Assembly (NCBI GenBank): GCA_009843735.1
Contig: VYCW01000088.1
Span: 1 to 36,382, forward strand
Reading direction: 5' to 3'
DNA: 36,382 bases
From: Acidimicrobiaceae bacterium
GTDB taxonomy: Bacteria; Actinomycetota; Acidimicrobiia; Acidimicrobiales; Aldehydirespiratoraceae
Positions 1 through 8,158 of this stretch are shown piece by piece. The stretch's first letter is position 1. Every line of letters starts with the position of its first letter. The notes beneath the pieces are model-generated. The model ran no database searches, was not told the DNA's origin, and worked only from the letters and a program-made list of their open reading frames with translations. Position numbers and translations under genes: made by a program.

Positions 1-145
1 GGCGTTCCTGCAGGACAACCCCGAGCTGATGGTGGAGATCTCCGACCTGGTCTGGAAGGCAGTAATGCCCGAGCCCGAGCCGGAGCAAGAGCCCGACTGG
101 GAGCACCCCACAGCATCAGAGCCCTCAGCCACCGCCGCTGCTTAG
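1..145 (+). CDS. recA: RecA recombinase, C-terminal end (partial)
   Basis: The frame opening at base 2 is read into the window and ends at TAG 143-145, giving 47 residues. It begins AFLQDNPELMVEI, which matches the end of the RecA C-terminal domain (FLRENPEL-type helix), and ends in an acidic, proline-rich tail (PEPEPEQEPDWEHP) as RecA proteins commonly do. RecA forms filaments on single-stranded DNA, drives homologous recombination and triggers LexA self-cleavage; lexA lies 8 kb downstream. The assignment rests on a short stretch plus context (recA precedes miaB, miaA, dapF, hflX in actinobacteria). No recX-like frame lies between it and miaB, where recX usually sits. Confidence 0.75.
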   Translation, partial: AFLQDNPELMVEISDLVWKAVMPEPEPEQEPDWEHPTASEPSATAAA

Positions 146-183
146 GTCGGGGGCCAGCCCGCAGGTCCCCTGGCCCGAGGGCG

Positions 184-189
184 TAGCCT
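184..189 (+). promoter_or_regulatory. Putative -10 hexamer for leaderless miaB mRNA
   Basis: TAGCCT lies six bases before the GTG start at 196. It fits the actinobacterial TANNNT -10 pattern at a distance that would put transcription start on the GTG. No Shine-Dalgarno sequence precedes that GTG, and no convincing -35 is visible. Confidence 0.45.
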
Positions 190-195
190 TGGGGC

Positions 196-1704
196 GTGGG
201 CCGGACCTATGCCATCCGCACCTTCGGGTGCCAGATGAACGAGCACGACTCTGAGCGGATCGCGGGCCTGCTCGAGGACGACGGATACGAGCGCGCCTCC
301 GTTCTGGAGGAGGCCGACGTGATGGTGCTCAACACCTGCTGCATCCGCGAGAACGCCGACAACAAGCTGTACGGCGCCCTGGGCCGGCTCAAGGCGGTGA
401 AGGCCGAGCGGCCCGACGCGCTGATCGCGGTGGCCGGCTGCCTCGCCCAGAAGGACCGGGAGCTGGTCCGCGAGCGGGCCGGGCACGTCGACGTGGTGTT
501 CGGCACCCACAACGTGCACCGAGCCGCCGAGCTCGTCGACCACGCCCGGCGGCACGGGCCGGTGGTGGAGATTCTCGCCGAGACGGTCCGCGAGGACACC
601 GAGGCGTTCCCGTCGGCACTGCCGGTGCGGCGCGAGGCCGACCACTCGGCCTGGGTGACCATTCAGATCGGCTGCGATAACAGCTGCACGTTCTGCATCG
701 TGCCCGCGGTGCGCGGTCCCGAGATCAGCCGCCCCTTCGGCGAGCTCGTGGACGAGGTGCGAGACCTGGCCGCCGGCGGCGTCAGCGAGGTCACCCTGCT
801 GGGCCAGAACGTCAACAGCTACGGCCGCGACCTGGCCCTCTCCCGCCGGGGGAGTGCCAACGGCAATGGCAACGGGCAGGCTCGGGCTGGTGACGACGCA
901 TGGTGGTGCGGGTCGCAGTGGACCTCAGACCGTCGGGCCCGGCCGCTGTTCGCCGACCTGCTCCGGGCGGTCGGGGAGATCGACGGCATCCGGCGGGTGC
1001 GCTTCACCAGCCCGCACCCCAAGGATCTGCGGCCCGAGACCATCGCGGCCATGGCCGCGGTCCCGGCGGTGTGCGAGCACCTGCACTTGCCGCTGCAGTC
1101 GGGCAGTGACGCCGTGCTGAAGGCCATGCGCCGGGGCTATACCGCCGAGCGCTACCTAGAGCGGCTCCGGGCGGCCCGGGCCGCCGTCACGGACCTAGCC
1201 GTCTCCACCGACATCATCGTCGGGTTCCCCGGCGAGACCGAAGCGGACTTCGTCCAAACCCTGGAGGTCGCGGCCGAGGCCCGCTACGACAGCGCCTTCA
1301 CGTTCATCTTCTCGCCCCGGCCCGGCACCGCGGCCGCGGAAATGATTGACCGGTTCGTGCCCCACGACGTGTCCGTGGACCGCTACGAGCGCCTGCGACG
1401 GGTGATCGAGCGCTCCAGCCGCCTCGCCAACGAGGCCCGCATCGGCAGGGTCGAGGAGGTCGTAGTGGAGGGGCCCAGCAAGAAGGACCCGGCGGTGACC
1501 ACGGGCCGAACCCGGCGCAACACCCTGGTGCACTTCGGATCGCCGCCCGGCGAAGTGCCGCCGACCGGCACCTACGCCCACGTAGAGGTCACCGCAGCCG
1601 CGGCCAACTTCCTCCAAGGCGCCCTGGTCGACATCGAGGCACCGCGAGCGGCCCCGGCGCAAGCAACCTCGGGCCGTCGCCTCATCCCCGTCGCCGCGAG
1701 CTGA
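196..1704 (+). CDS. miaB: tRNA-2-methylthio-N6-dimethylallyladenosine synthase MiaB
   Basis: Radical-SAM methylthiotransferase that adds a methylthio group to i6A37 of tRNA, acting after MiaA, whose gene follows. The three N-terminal cluster cysteines are visible at C12 (TFGCQMNEHDSE), C48 (NTCCIRENA) and C82 (AGCLAQ). The radical-SAM motif CxxxCxxC is C160-C164-C167. The C-terminal part (from about residue 415, GRVEEVVVEGPSKKD) is a TRAM RNA-binding domain. At 502 residues it is a little long for the family because of an insertion at about residues 211-249, after LLGQNVNSYG, containing a Gly/Asn-rich stretch (SANGNGNGQ) and then WWCGSQW. The GTG at 196 is the first possible start after an in-frame TAG at 184 and gives the expected GRTYAIRTFGCQMN beginning. 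Confidence 0.95.
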   Translation: MGRTYAIRTFGCQMNEHDSERIAGLLEDDGYERASVLEEADVMVLNTCCIRENADNKLYGALGRLKAVKAERPDALIAVAGCLAQKDRELVRERAGHVDVVFGTHNVHRAAELVDHARRHGPVVEILAETVREDTEAFPSALPVRREADHSAWVTIQIGCDNSCTFCIVPAVRGPEISRPFGELVDEVRDLAAGGVSEVTLLGQNVNSYGRDLALSRRGSANGNGNGQARAGDDAWWCGSQWTSDRRARPLFADLLRAVGEIDGIRRVRFTSPHPKDLRPETIAAMAAVPAVCEHLHLPLQSGSDAVLKAMRRGYTAERYLERLRAARAAVTDLAVSTDIIVGFPGETEADFVQTLEVAAEARYDSAFTFIFSPRPGTAAAEMIDRFVPHDVSVDRYERLRRVIERSSRLANEARIGRVEEVVVEGPSKKDPAVTTGRTRRNTLVHFGSPPGEVPPTGTYAHVEVTAAAANFLQGALVDIEAPRAAPAQATSGRRLIPVAAS

Positions 1705-1712
1705 TCGAGGCG

Positions 1713-2702
1713 GTGACCTCGACGCCGCCAGCGCCCGAGAGCGGTGAGTGCCTGGCGCCGCTTGATCGGACGAGACTCGCAGAACGGCCGCTGGTGATCG
1801 TCGGCCCCACCGCTTCCGGCAAGTCGGACTTGGCGATGGGCGTGGCCCGCTCGATCGGCGGCGCCGAGATCGTTGCCCTCGACTCGATGCAGGTGTACCG
1901 CGGTATGGATGTCGGCACAGCCACCCCTACTGCCGCAGAGCAGGCCGAGGTGCCCCACCACCTGATCGACTTCGTGGACCCCTCCGAGGAGTTCGCGGTG
2001 GCCGAGCTCCAAGTCCGGGCCCACGCGGTGATCGACGAGATTCGCGACCGGGGTGCCGTCCCGGTGCTGGTAGGCGGCACCGGCCTTTACGTGCGGGCCG
2101 TGATCGACGACCTGAAGATCCCCGGGCGCTACCCGGCGGTTCGGGCCGAACTGGAGGCCGACCCCGACACCGAGGCACTTCACCGGCGCTTGGTCGATCT
2201 CGATCCGGTCGCGGCCGGCCGCATGGAGCCGTCGAACCGCCGCCGCATCGTGAGAGCGCTGGAGGTCACTGCGGGCAGCGGCCGTCCCTTCTCGTCCTAC
2301 GGTCCGGGTCTGGGGCACTACCCGCCCACGTCGTTCGTGCAGTTGGGCCTCTGCCGGGACCGGGACCGCCTCGACGAGCGCATCACCGCCCGATATCAGC
2401 AGCAGGTGGCCGCCGGCTTCCTAGACGAGGTGCGGGCCCTGGCCGAGGCGCCGATCTCCCACACCGCGTCCCATGCCCTCGGCTACAAGGAGCTGCTCGC
2501 CCACGTACGCGGGGAGACGACCCTTGAGGAGGCGCTGGAGCTCGCCGTCGTGCGCACCCGCCGGTTCGCTCGCCGCCAGGAGCGCTGGTTCCGCCGCGAC
2601 CCACGCATCCACTGGCTTGACGCCCCTACGACCCCCGCCGACGCTCTGTCCGCCTGGCAGCGCGCTGCCGGGGTTCTCCCGGCCCGGACGCCGAGCGGGT
2701 AG
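1713..2702 (+). CDS. miaA: tRNA dimethylallyltransferase MiaA
   Basis: Transfers a dimethylallyl group from DMAPP to N6 of A37 in tRNAs reading UNN codons, producing the i6A substrate of MiaB. The P-loop GPTASGKSD is at residues 31-39, followed by DSMQVYRGMDVGTA (57-70), a MiaA hallmark. RRRIVRALEV and the arginine-rich RTRRFARRQERWFRRD near the end are also typical. The start is GTG 1713, eight bases after the miaB stop, with GAGG at 1707-1710 as ribosome-binding site, so the two genes are probably co-transcribed. The first ~24 residues before the P-loop strand are poorly conserved, so a slightly later start is possible. The stop is followed within five bases by a long inverted repeat. Confidence 0.95.
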   Translation: MTSTPPAPESGECLAPLDRTRLAERPLVIVGPTASGKSDLAMGVARSIGGAEIVALDSMQVYRGMDVGTATPTAAEQAEVPHHLIDFVDPSEEFAVAELQVRAHAVIDEIRDRGAVPVLVGGTGLYVRAVIDDLKIPGRYPAVRAELEADPDTEALHRRLVDLDPVAAGRMEPSNRRRIVRALEVTAGSGRPFSSYGPGLGHYPPTSFVQLGLCRDRDRLDERITARYQQQVAAGFLDEVRALAEAPISHTASHALGYKELLAHVRGETTLEEALELAVVRTRRFARRQERWFRRDPRIHWLDAPTTPADALSAWQRAAGVLPARTPSG

Positions 2703-2706
2703 GCAT

Positions 2707-2755
2707 GTTCTTGATGTAGTTGTGCCGCTGTCGTGAGTTCAACTACATCAAGAAC
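2707..2755. repeat. Perfect 16-bp inverted repeat, AT-rich
   Basis: GTTCTTGATGTAGTTG (2707-2722) is exactly repeated in inverted orientation as CAACTACATCAAGAAC (2740-2755), separated by 17 bases. The arms are about 38 percent GC in a region near 70 percent. It lies just after the miaA stop and about 60 bases before dapF. No T tract follows it, so it is not a classic intrinsic terminator. It could be an RNA hairpin acting as terminator or processing site, a DNA operator, or a dispersed palindromic element. Confidence 0.85.
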
Positions 2756-2802
2756 GGCGGACGGGCCATGAGTGCCGCGTTTGGGATGCTCCCCCCACGC
2801 GA

Positions 2803-2808
2803 GAGAAT
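2803..2808 (+). promoter_or_regulatory. Putative -10 hexamer upstream of dapF
   Basis: GAGAAT lies six bases before the dapF ATG at 2815. It is a one-base departure from TAGAAT. The ATG has no good ribosome-binding site, so a leaderless transcript is plausible. A promoter here would fit the 112-base gap with its inverted repeat upstream. Confidence 0.3.
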
Positions 2809-2814
2809 GCAAGC

Positions 2815-3666
2815 ATGACCGGCAGGCTTCGACTCCACAAGCTCCATGGGCTGGGCAACGACTTCCTCGTCGCGCTCGTCGACGAGCTGCCGGCCGACAT
2901 CGACGCGTCCCGCATAGCCGCCGGGCTGGGTCACCGTCGACGCGGCATCGGGGCAGACGGGCTGATCTATGCCGTGCTGGACCCGGCGGGCGGCACCGGG
3001 GACCGCGCCGCGGCAATGCGGCTGTGGAATTCCGACGGCTCACCGGCCGAGGTGTCCGGCAACGGCCTCAGATGCCTGGCCCACGCCATCGCGGTCACCC
3101 TTGGGTCGGCTGAGCTCGACATCGTTGTGCACACCGTCGCCGGCCCGCGCCGGTGCTCGATACGCCCGACCACCACGCCCGGGACCGTCACCGGTACGAC
3201 TGAGATCGGGGCTCCCGGCCCCGGCCCCCAGCCCGATCGGCTCAGCCGCAGCCCGGAGGCCGCTCTGGGATGCGTTCTCGAACCGGGCGCGATCAAGCGG
3301 TGGGTCACGTTGGACGTCGGCAACCCCCACGTCGTGCTCTCCGTGGGCGATCCGGCCGAGGTTCCGCTGCATCCCGCCGGACCGGCGGTGGAGGCCATCT
3401 TCACCGGGGGGATCAACGTCCATTTCGGCGCGGCCACCGGCGCGGACGAGCTGACCCTGGGCGTGTGGGAGCGAGGCGCCGGCGCAACCGCGGCCTGCGG
3501 CACGGGCGCGGTGGCCGCCGCGGCCGCCTTTCACCGTTGGGGCGAGGTGGGTCAGAATGTCACCGTGCGAATGGCCGGCGGCGATGCACGGGTAGACCTC
3601 TCGGGACCAGTGACACTAACCGGCGAATCGGTCTACGTGGCCGCCGTGGACGCCGTCGGTGTCTGA
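2815..3666 (+). CDS. dapF: Diaminopimelate epimerase DapF
   Basis: Converts LL- to meso-diaminopimelate, the last step before lysine and the source of the cross-linking residue of peptidoglycan, by two cysteines acting as acid and base. Both are visible: C87 in SGNGLRCLAHA and C228 in ATAACGTGAV. The N-terminal KLHGLGNDFLV is also diagnostic. The length of 283 residues is normal. The ATG at 2815 fits the family start (MTGRLRLHKLHGLGNDF). Its end overlaps hflX by 8 bases. Together with dapC, dapD and dapE 1.4-4.5 kb downstream it completes the later succinylase branch; dapA and dapB are not in the window. Confidence 0.96.
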   Translation: MTGRLRLHKLHGLGNDFLVALVDELPADIDASRIAAGLGHRRRGIGADGLIYAVLDPAGGTGDRAAAMRLWNSDGSPAEVSGNGLRCLAHAIAVTLGSAELDIVVHTVAGPRRCSIRPTTTPGTVTGTTEIGAPGPGPQPDRLSRSPEAALGCVLEPGAIKRWVTLDVGNPHVVLSVGDPAEVPLHPAGPAVEAIFTGGINVHFGAATGADELTLGVWERGAGATAACGTGAVAAAAAFHRWGEVGQNVTVRMAGGDARVDLSGPVTLTGESVYVAAVDAVGV

Positions 3667-5065
3667 CGTCGGCGAGCCGCCGGAGGGCCACGGCGTGCCG
3701 GAAGGCGACTTCGACTCCAGCGAGAGCAGCGACGCCCAAGCGGGCGATGACACACACCGGGGCGGGTTCGGCGAGTTCGGCGGCGACGGGCCCGGGCTCA
3801 TCGACCGGGCCTTCCGGGAGCGCATCGTGCTGGTCGGGGTGGTCCGCCCCGGTGGCGACACCTCCGCCACCGACGCCTCCCTCGACGAGTTGAGCCTGCT
3901 GGTGGACACCGCGGGAGCCGATGCCGTCGAGCGGGTCTGCCAGCGGCGGGCCGCGCCCGATCCGGCCACATTCGTGGGCGCGGGCAAGGCCCGCGAGATC
4001 AGGGCTATCGCCGAGGAGGTCGACTGCGACACGGTGGTGTTCGACGACGACCTCAGCCCCGCGCAGCAGTTCAACCTGGAGAAGCTGCTGGGCCGCACCG
4101 CCCTGGACCGCACCGCGGTGATCCTCGACATCTTCGCCCAGAACGCCAGCACCCCGGAGGGCAAGGCCCAGGTCGAGCTGGCCCAGCTCCGCTACCGGCT
4201 GCCCCGCCTGCAGGGCGCCGGGCGGCGCCTCTCGCAGCAGGCGGGCGGGATCGGCACCCGCGGTCCCGGCGAGACCCAGCTCGAGGTGGACCGCCGCCGC
4301 CTGGAGCGACGCATACACAAGCTCGAGGACGACCTCCGCCGCATCGCCGGCCATCGCCGCACCCAGTCCAAGGCCCGCAGCCGCACCCGAAACCGGTCCG
4401 CCGCCATCGTCGGCTACACCAACGCCGGCAAGTCGTCGCTGCTCAACCGGCTCACGTCGGCCACCGTCGCGGTGGAGGACCGCCTCTTCGCCACCCTCGA
4501 CCCCACCACCCGGCGGCTGGGGCTGCCAGGCGGTGAGACGGTCTTCATCACCGACACGGTGGGCTTCGTGCGCAAGCTTCCCCACCAACTGGTGGAGGCG
4601 TTCAAGACCACGCTCGACGTTGTCCGCGACGCCGACCTGCTGGTCCACGTGGTGGACGGTTCCGACAGCGACCCCGACGGCTCCATGGCCGCGGTGCGCC
4701 AGGTGCTCGCCGAGATCGACGCCGACGAGATCCCGGAATTGGTGTTGTTCAACAAGAGCGACCTGGGCCCGGGCGCGGCTCGGCTGGCCGAGCGGACAGA
4801 GGGCGCGGTGGCGGTGTCGGCCGCCACCGGCGAAGGGGTGGAGGGACTCCTGGGCGCCATCGGCGACCGGATGCGTCGAGTTGCCAGCGAGGTGGAGTTG
4901 GTGGTGCCCTGGGACCGCGGCGACGTGCTCGCGGGCGTGCACCGCGAGGGACAGGTGCTCGAGTCCACCGCGACCGAGGAGGGCATGAAGGTGCGGGCCC
5001 GCATGGAGCCCGGCTCGGTCGGGGCCCTGCGTCGCTACGTGGTCAACGGATGGGACGGCTCGTGA
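3659..5065 (+). CDS. hflX: Ribosome-associated GTPase HflX
   Basis: GTPase of the Obg-HflX group that binds 50S subunits and, in other bacteria, splits stalled ribosomes under stress. The HflX N-terminal domain spans about 50-240 and includes the conserved GIGTRGPGETQLE (197-209) and a following helical segment (RRRLERRIHKLEDDL). The G domain carries G1 GYTNAGKSS (252-260), G3 DTVGF (299-303) and G4 NKSD (365-368). The first ~48 residues are acidic and low in complexity and may be a lineage-specific extension. The GTG start at 3659 overlaps the dapF stop by 8 bases, which suggests translational coupling; a later internal start cannot be excluded. Confidence 0.95.
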   Translation: MSDVGEPPEGHGVPEGDFDSSESSDAQAGDDTHRGGFGEFGGDGPGLIDRAFRERIVLVGVVRPGGDTSATDASLDELSLLVDTAGADAVERVCQRRAAPDPATFVGAGKAREIRAIAEEVDCDTVVFDDDLSPAQQFNLEKLLGRTALDRTAVILDIFAQNASTPEGKAQVELAQLRYRLPRLQGAGRRLSQQAGGIGTRGPGETQLEVDRRRLERRIHKLEDDLRRIAGHRRTQSKARSRTRNRSAAIVGYTNAGKSSLLNRLTSATVAVEDRLFATLDPTTRRLGLPGGETVFITDTVGFVRKLPHQLVEAFKTTLDVVRDADLLVHVVDGSDSDPDGSMAAVRQVLAEIDADEIPELVLFNKSDLGPGAARLAERTEGAVAVSAATGEGVEGLLGAIGDRMRRVASEVELVVPWDRGDVLAGVHREGQVLESTATEEGMKVRARMEPGSVGALRRYVVNGWDGS

Positions 5066-6210
5066 CGAAGGGCTTCGTGCCGCCCGTCTATCCCTACGAA
5101 CGGCTCGACCCCTTCCGGTCGGTGGCCGCGGCACTGCCGGTGGGAGCGGTGGACTGCTCGGTCGGCACTCCCTGCGACCCGCCTCCCGAGTTTGTGGTGC
5201 GGACCCTGGCGTCCTCACGCACCGAGAGGGCGTACCCGTCCTCCATCGGCTCGCCTGCGTACCGGCAGGCCGCCGCAGCCTGGATGGCTCGCCGGTTCGG
5301 GGTGGACATCGACCCTGACGCCCAGGTCGCGGCCTGCATCGGCACCAAGGAGTTCGTTGCGTCGCTGCCCCGCTACCTCAAGCTCCGCCGGCCCGACCGC
5401 GACACGGTGCTGTACCCGGCTGTCTCATACCCGTCCTACGCCATGGGGGCGGCCCTGGCCGGCTGCCGGGCCGTGCCGGTCGCGGTGGACGAGCACTTCC
5501 GGATCGATCTCGGCTCGATCGAGCGGCGTGACGCTGAGCGGGCTCTTTGCCTGTGGGTCAACTCTCCGGGCAACCCGGCGGGAGCCCTCGACGATCTTGC
5601 TGCGGCCGCGGCCTGGGGCCGCGACAACGACGTGCTGGTCGCCAGCGACGAGTGCTATGCCGAGTTCACCTGGGACGGCCAGCCCCGCACCATCCTGGAG
5701 CACGGCACCGATGGCGTTCTGGCCGTGCACTCACTGTCGAAGCGGTCGAACATGGCCGGCGTGCGGGCCGGGTTCTACGCCGGGGACGCCGAACTGGTCC
5801 ACTACCTGCGCGAGTGCCGCAAACACGCCGGCTGCATGGTGCCCGGCCCGGTGCAAGCCGCCGCGGTGGCGGCCTGGAGCGATCAGGACCATGTCGTGGC
5901 CCAGGCCGCCCGCTACCGGCGGCGTCTGGACCTCCTGGCCGAGATCGCGGTTGTGGCCGGCTCGAACGCGGAGTTGCCGGGCGGAGCCTTCTACCTGTGG
6001 GCCCCGGCGCCGGGCGGCGACGCCTGGTCCTTCGCGGAGATGCTGGCCCGACGGGCCGGCCTCATCGTGAGCCCCGGCGAGTTCTACTGCGTGGATCCCG
6101 ATGCCGCCGGTCCTCTCGATCCCCACGCGTTCGTGCGCATCGCCGCGGTTCAGCCCGACGACCGCTTGGAGCTGGCCCTGAAGCGGCTCCGTGCCGCCAA
6201 CCACCACTAG
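5062..6210 (+). CDS. dapC: Succinyldiaminopimelate transaminase DapC
   Basis: PLP-dependent aminotransferase (fold type I) expected to make N-succinyl-LL-diaminopimelate from the succinylated keto compound. Numbered from GTG 5062 (382 residues), it shows NSPGNP (167-172), the PLP-contacting Asp in ASDECYAEF (D196) and the Schiff-base lysine K227 in HSLSKRSNMAGVRAG, all typical of actinobacterial DapC. GTG 5062 is preferred over ATG 5050: it overlaps the hflX stop by four bases (GTGA) and has GGATGGGA at 5048-5055 as ribosome-binding site, while ATG 5050 has none. The family start FVPPVYPYERLDPF follows directly. The neighbours dapD and dapE carry out the steps before and after, which makes the DapC role more secure than sequence alone. 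Confidence 0.9.
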   Translation: MTKGFVPPVYPYERLDPFRSVAAALPVGAVDCSVGTPCDPPPEFVVRTLASSRTERAYPSSIGSPAYRQAAAAWMARRFGVDIDPDAQVAACIGTKEFVASLPRYLKLRRPDRDTVLYPAVSYPSYAMGAALAGCRAVPVAVDEHFRIDLGSIERRDAERALCLWVNSPGNPAGALDDLAAAAAWGRDNDVLVASDECYAEFTWDGQPRTILEHGTDGVLAVHSLSKRSNMAGVRAGFYAGDAELVHYLRECRKHAGCMVPGPVQAAAVAAWSDQDHVVAQAARYRRRLDLLAEIAVVAGSNAELPGGAFYLWAPAPGGDAWSFAEMLARRAGLIVSPGEFYCVDPDAAGPLDPHAFVRIAAVQPDDRLELALKRLRAANHH

Positions 6211-6213
6211 CCT
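6208..6213 (+). promoter_or_regulatory. Putative -10 hexamer for dapD, overlapping the dapC stop codon
   Basis: TAGCCT begins with the TAG stop codon of dapC (6208-6210) and ends seven bases before the dapD ATG at 6221. This spacing predicts a leaderless dapD transcript, and the ATG has no Shine-Dalgarno site. The hexamer is the same as the one before miaB. Confidence 0.45.
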
Positions 6214-6220
6214 CACCTGC

Positions 6221-7045
6221 ATGTCAACGCTTGAGTCCCGCATCAGCGAGCTGTGGGCTGCCCGCCCCGACCTGGATGCCGACGATCCGGATGTGGTTGC
6301 CGCCGTCCATGAGGCCATAGACGCTCTCGACACCGGCCAGGCCCGGGTGGCCGAGGTGCTCGACGACGGCACGGTGCGGGTCAACCAGTGGTGCAAGCAG
6401 GCCATCCTGCTGCTGTTCTCGACGGCCAAGATGAGCACCATCGAGCTTGGCCCCTTCGAGTTCGCCGACAAGATCCCGCTCAAGACCGACTACGCGGCCC
6501 GCGGTGTCAGGGTGGTGCCGGGAGCATCGGCCCGCTGGGGCAGCTACCAGGCGCCGGGCGTGATCATGATGCCCAGCTACACCAACATCGGCGCCCATGT
6601 GGGGGCCAACACCATGGTCGACACGTGGGCCACAGTGGGGTCATGCGCCCAGATCGGCGCCAACGTGCACCTCTCCGGCGGGGTCGGCATCGGCGGCGTG
6701 CTCGAGCCTCCGGTCGCCCAACCGGTGATCGTGGAGGACGACTGCCTGATCGGCAGCCGCTGCATCGTGGCCGACGGCGCCCGCGTCGGGCAGGGCACGG
6801 TGCTGGGCGCAGGGGCGATCCTCACCGGTTCCATCCCCGTCATCGACGCCGAGACCGGCGAGGAACTGGGCCGGGGCGAGGTGCCGCCCTGGTCGGTGGC
6901 GGTGCTCGGCACCCGGCCCCGCCAGTTCGGCGGCGGCGAGTTCGGCCTCCCAGCGGTGCTGGTGATCAAGCGCCTGTCCGAGGGCGAGCGTCACGACAAG
7001 TCGGCCCTCAACCAGATCCTGCGCGACCACGGCGCCACCACCTGA
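6221..7045 (+). CDS. dapD: Tetrahydrodipicolinate N-succinyltransferase DapD
   Basis: Succinylates tetrahydrodipicolinate with succinyl-CoA, the committed step of the succinylase route. The protein has an N-terminal helical domain and a left-handed beta-helix of hexapeptide repeats. MPSYTNIGAHVGANTMVDTW, VGSCAQIGANVHLSGGVG and IGGVLEP match the Escherichia coli-type enzyme. From ATG 6221 it is 274 residues, which I recall as the E. coli DapD length. An in-frame GTG at 6191 would add ten residues that overlap dapC, and the -10 hexamer at 6208 argues for 6221. It resembles the proteobacterial form more than the longer DapD of mycobacteria, an oddity for a presumed actinobacterium. dapE starts one base after its stop. 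Confidence 0.93.
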   Translation: MSTLESRISELWAARPDLDADDPDVVAAVHEAIDALDTGQARVAEVLDDGTVRVNQWCKQAILLLFSTAKMSTIELGPFEFADKIPLKTDYAARGVRVVPGASARWGSYQAPGVIMMPSYTNIGAHVGANTMVDTWATVGSCAQIGANVHLSGGVGIGGVLEPPVAQPVIVEDDCLIGSRCIVADGARVGQGTVLGAGAILTGSIPVIDAETGEELGRGEVPPWSVAVLGTRPRQFGGGEFGLPAVLVIKRLSEGERHDKSALNQILRDHGATT

Positions 7046-7046
7046 C

Positions 7047-8132
7047 ATGCCCACCGGGGCACTGCCGGCCGGCGACCTGCTGGCTCTGGCGGCCGCTCTG
7101 GTGGACGTACCCTCCGAGAGCTACGCCGAGGGGCCCCTCGCGGACCTGATCGAAGCGGACTTGCGCCAGGCCGGGCACCTCAGCGTGGACCGGGTGGGCG
7201 ACAACATCGTGGCCCGCACCCATCTGGGCAGCGGTCGGCGGATAGTCCTAGCCGGCCACACCGACACCGTGCCGGCCAACAACAACGCGCAGGCCCGCGT
7301 CGACGGCGACGTGCTGTGGGGCCTGGGCGCGGCCGACATGAAGGGCGGCATTGCTGTGATGCTGGAGTTGGCCCGGACGGTCGAAGCCCCGGCCGCCGAC
7401 GTCACCTACGTGTTCTATGCCCGCGAGGAGGTCGACGCGGCCGACAACGGTCTGCTGGAGGTAGCCGCAGCCCGACCCGACCTGCTCGAGGCCGATGTCG
7501 CCCTGCTGGGTGAGCCGACCGCCGCCGCGGTGGAGGCCGGCTGCCAGGGCACGATGAGGCTGAGCGTCACCCTGGCCGGGGAGAGGGCCCACACCGCCCG
7601 CGGCTGGATGGGCCGCAACGCGATACACCGGCTCGCGGCCGTGCTAGGAGCGGTCACCGCCTACGACGCCCGCCGGCCCGTGGTGGAGGGATGCGAGTAC
7701 CGCGAGGGTCTCGAAGCGGTCTCCGTGAGCGGGGGAGTGGCCGGCAACGTGGTGCCCGATCGCGCCACGCTGATTCTCAACCACCGGTTCGCTCCCGACC
7801 GGACACCTCAGCAGGCCGAGGAGCATGTCCGGTCGCTTCTCGAGGGCGTGCTCTCCGAGGGTGACACCGTCGAACTGACCGACATGGCCCCGCCTGCGGC
7901 TCCCGGGCTCGACCACCCGCTGCTGACGGGGCTCATCCGGCGCAGCGGTGTGCCGGTGCGAGCCAAGCTGGGCTGGACCGATGCCGCCTTCTTCGCGGCC
8001 CGGGGGGTGCCGGCATCGAACTTCGGTCCCGGCGACCCCTTGCTGGCTCACACCGCCGGCGAGCGGGTGCACCGCGACGAACTCATCTCGGTCCACGCCG
8101 CCCTCGAGGACCTGCTCGTCAACGGCGCCTGA
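7047..8132 (+). CDS. dapE: Succinyl-diaminopimelate desuccinylase DapE
   Basis: Zinc-dependent M20-family amidohydrolase that removes succinate to give LL-diaminopimelate, the substrate of DapF. Metal and catalytic residues are visible: H71 and D73 (LAGHTDTVPANNN), D97 (GAADMKGG), and the E127-E128 pair (YAREEVDAADNG). A lid/dimerisation domain lies in the middle (LSVTLAGERAHTARGWMGRNAIHRL). The 361-residue length fits actinobacterial DapE. It starts one base after the dapD stop, so dapD and dapE form a tight pair. It ends 26 bases from the convergent lexA stop. Confidence 0.93.
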   Translation: MPTGALPAGDLLALAAALVDVPSESYAEGPLADLIEADLRQAGHLSVDRVGDNIVARTHLGSGRRIVLAGHTDTVPANNNAQARVDGDVLWGLGAADMKGGIAVMLELARTVEAPAADVTYVFYAREEVDAADNGLLEVAAARPDLLEADVALLGEPTAAAVEAGCQGTMRLSVTLAGERAHTARGWMGRNAIHRLAAVLGAVTAYDARRPVVEGCEYREGLEAVSVSGGVAGNVVPDRATLILNHRFAPDRTPQQAEEHVRSLLEGVLSEGDTVELTDMAPPAAPGLDHPLLTGLIRRSGVPVRAKLGWTDAAFFAARGVPASNFGPGDPLLAHTAGERVHRDELISVHAALEDLLVNGA

Positions 8133-8158
8133 GCGGGCGCCGCGGGGCGGGAGGCCGT

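Noticed and set aside
3560..5218. Minus-strand open frame of 552 residues opposite dapF-hflX
   Set aside because: Its composition (His, Gly, Val, Asp-rich) is typical of the complement of GC-rich genes, and the plus strand encodes two unmistakable families over the same bases.
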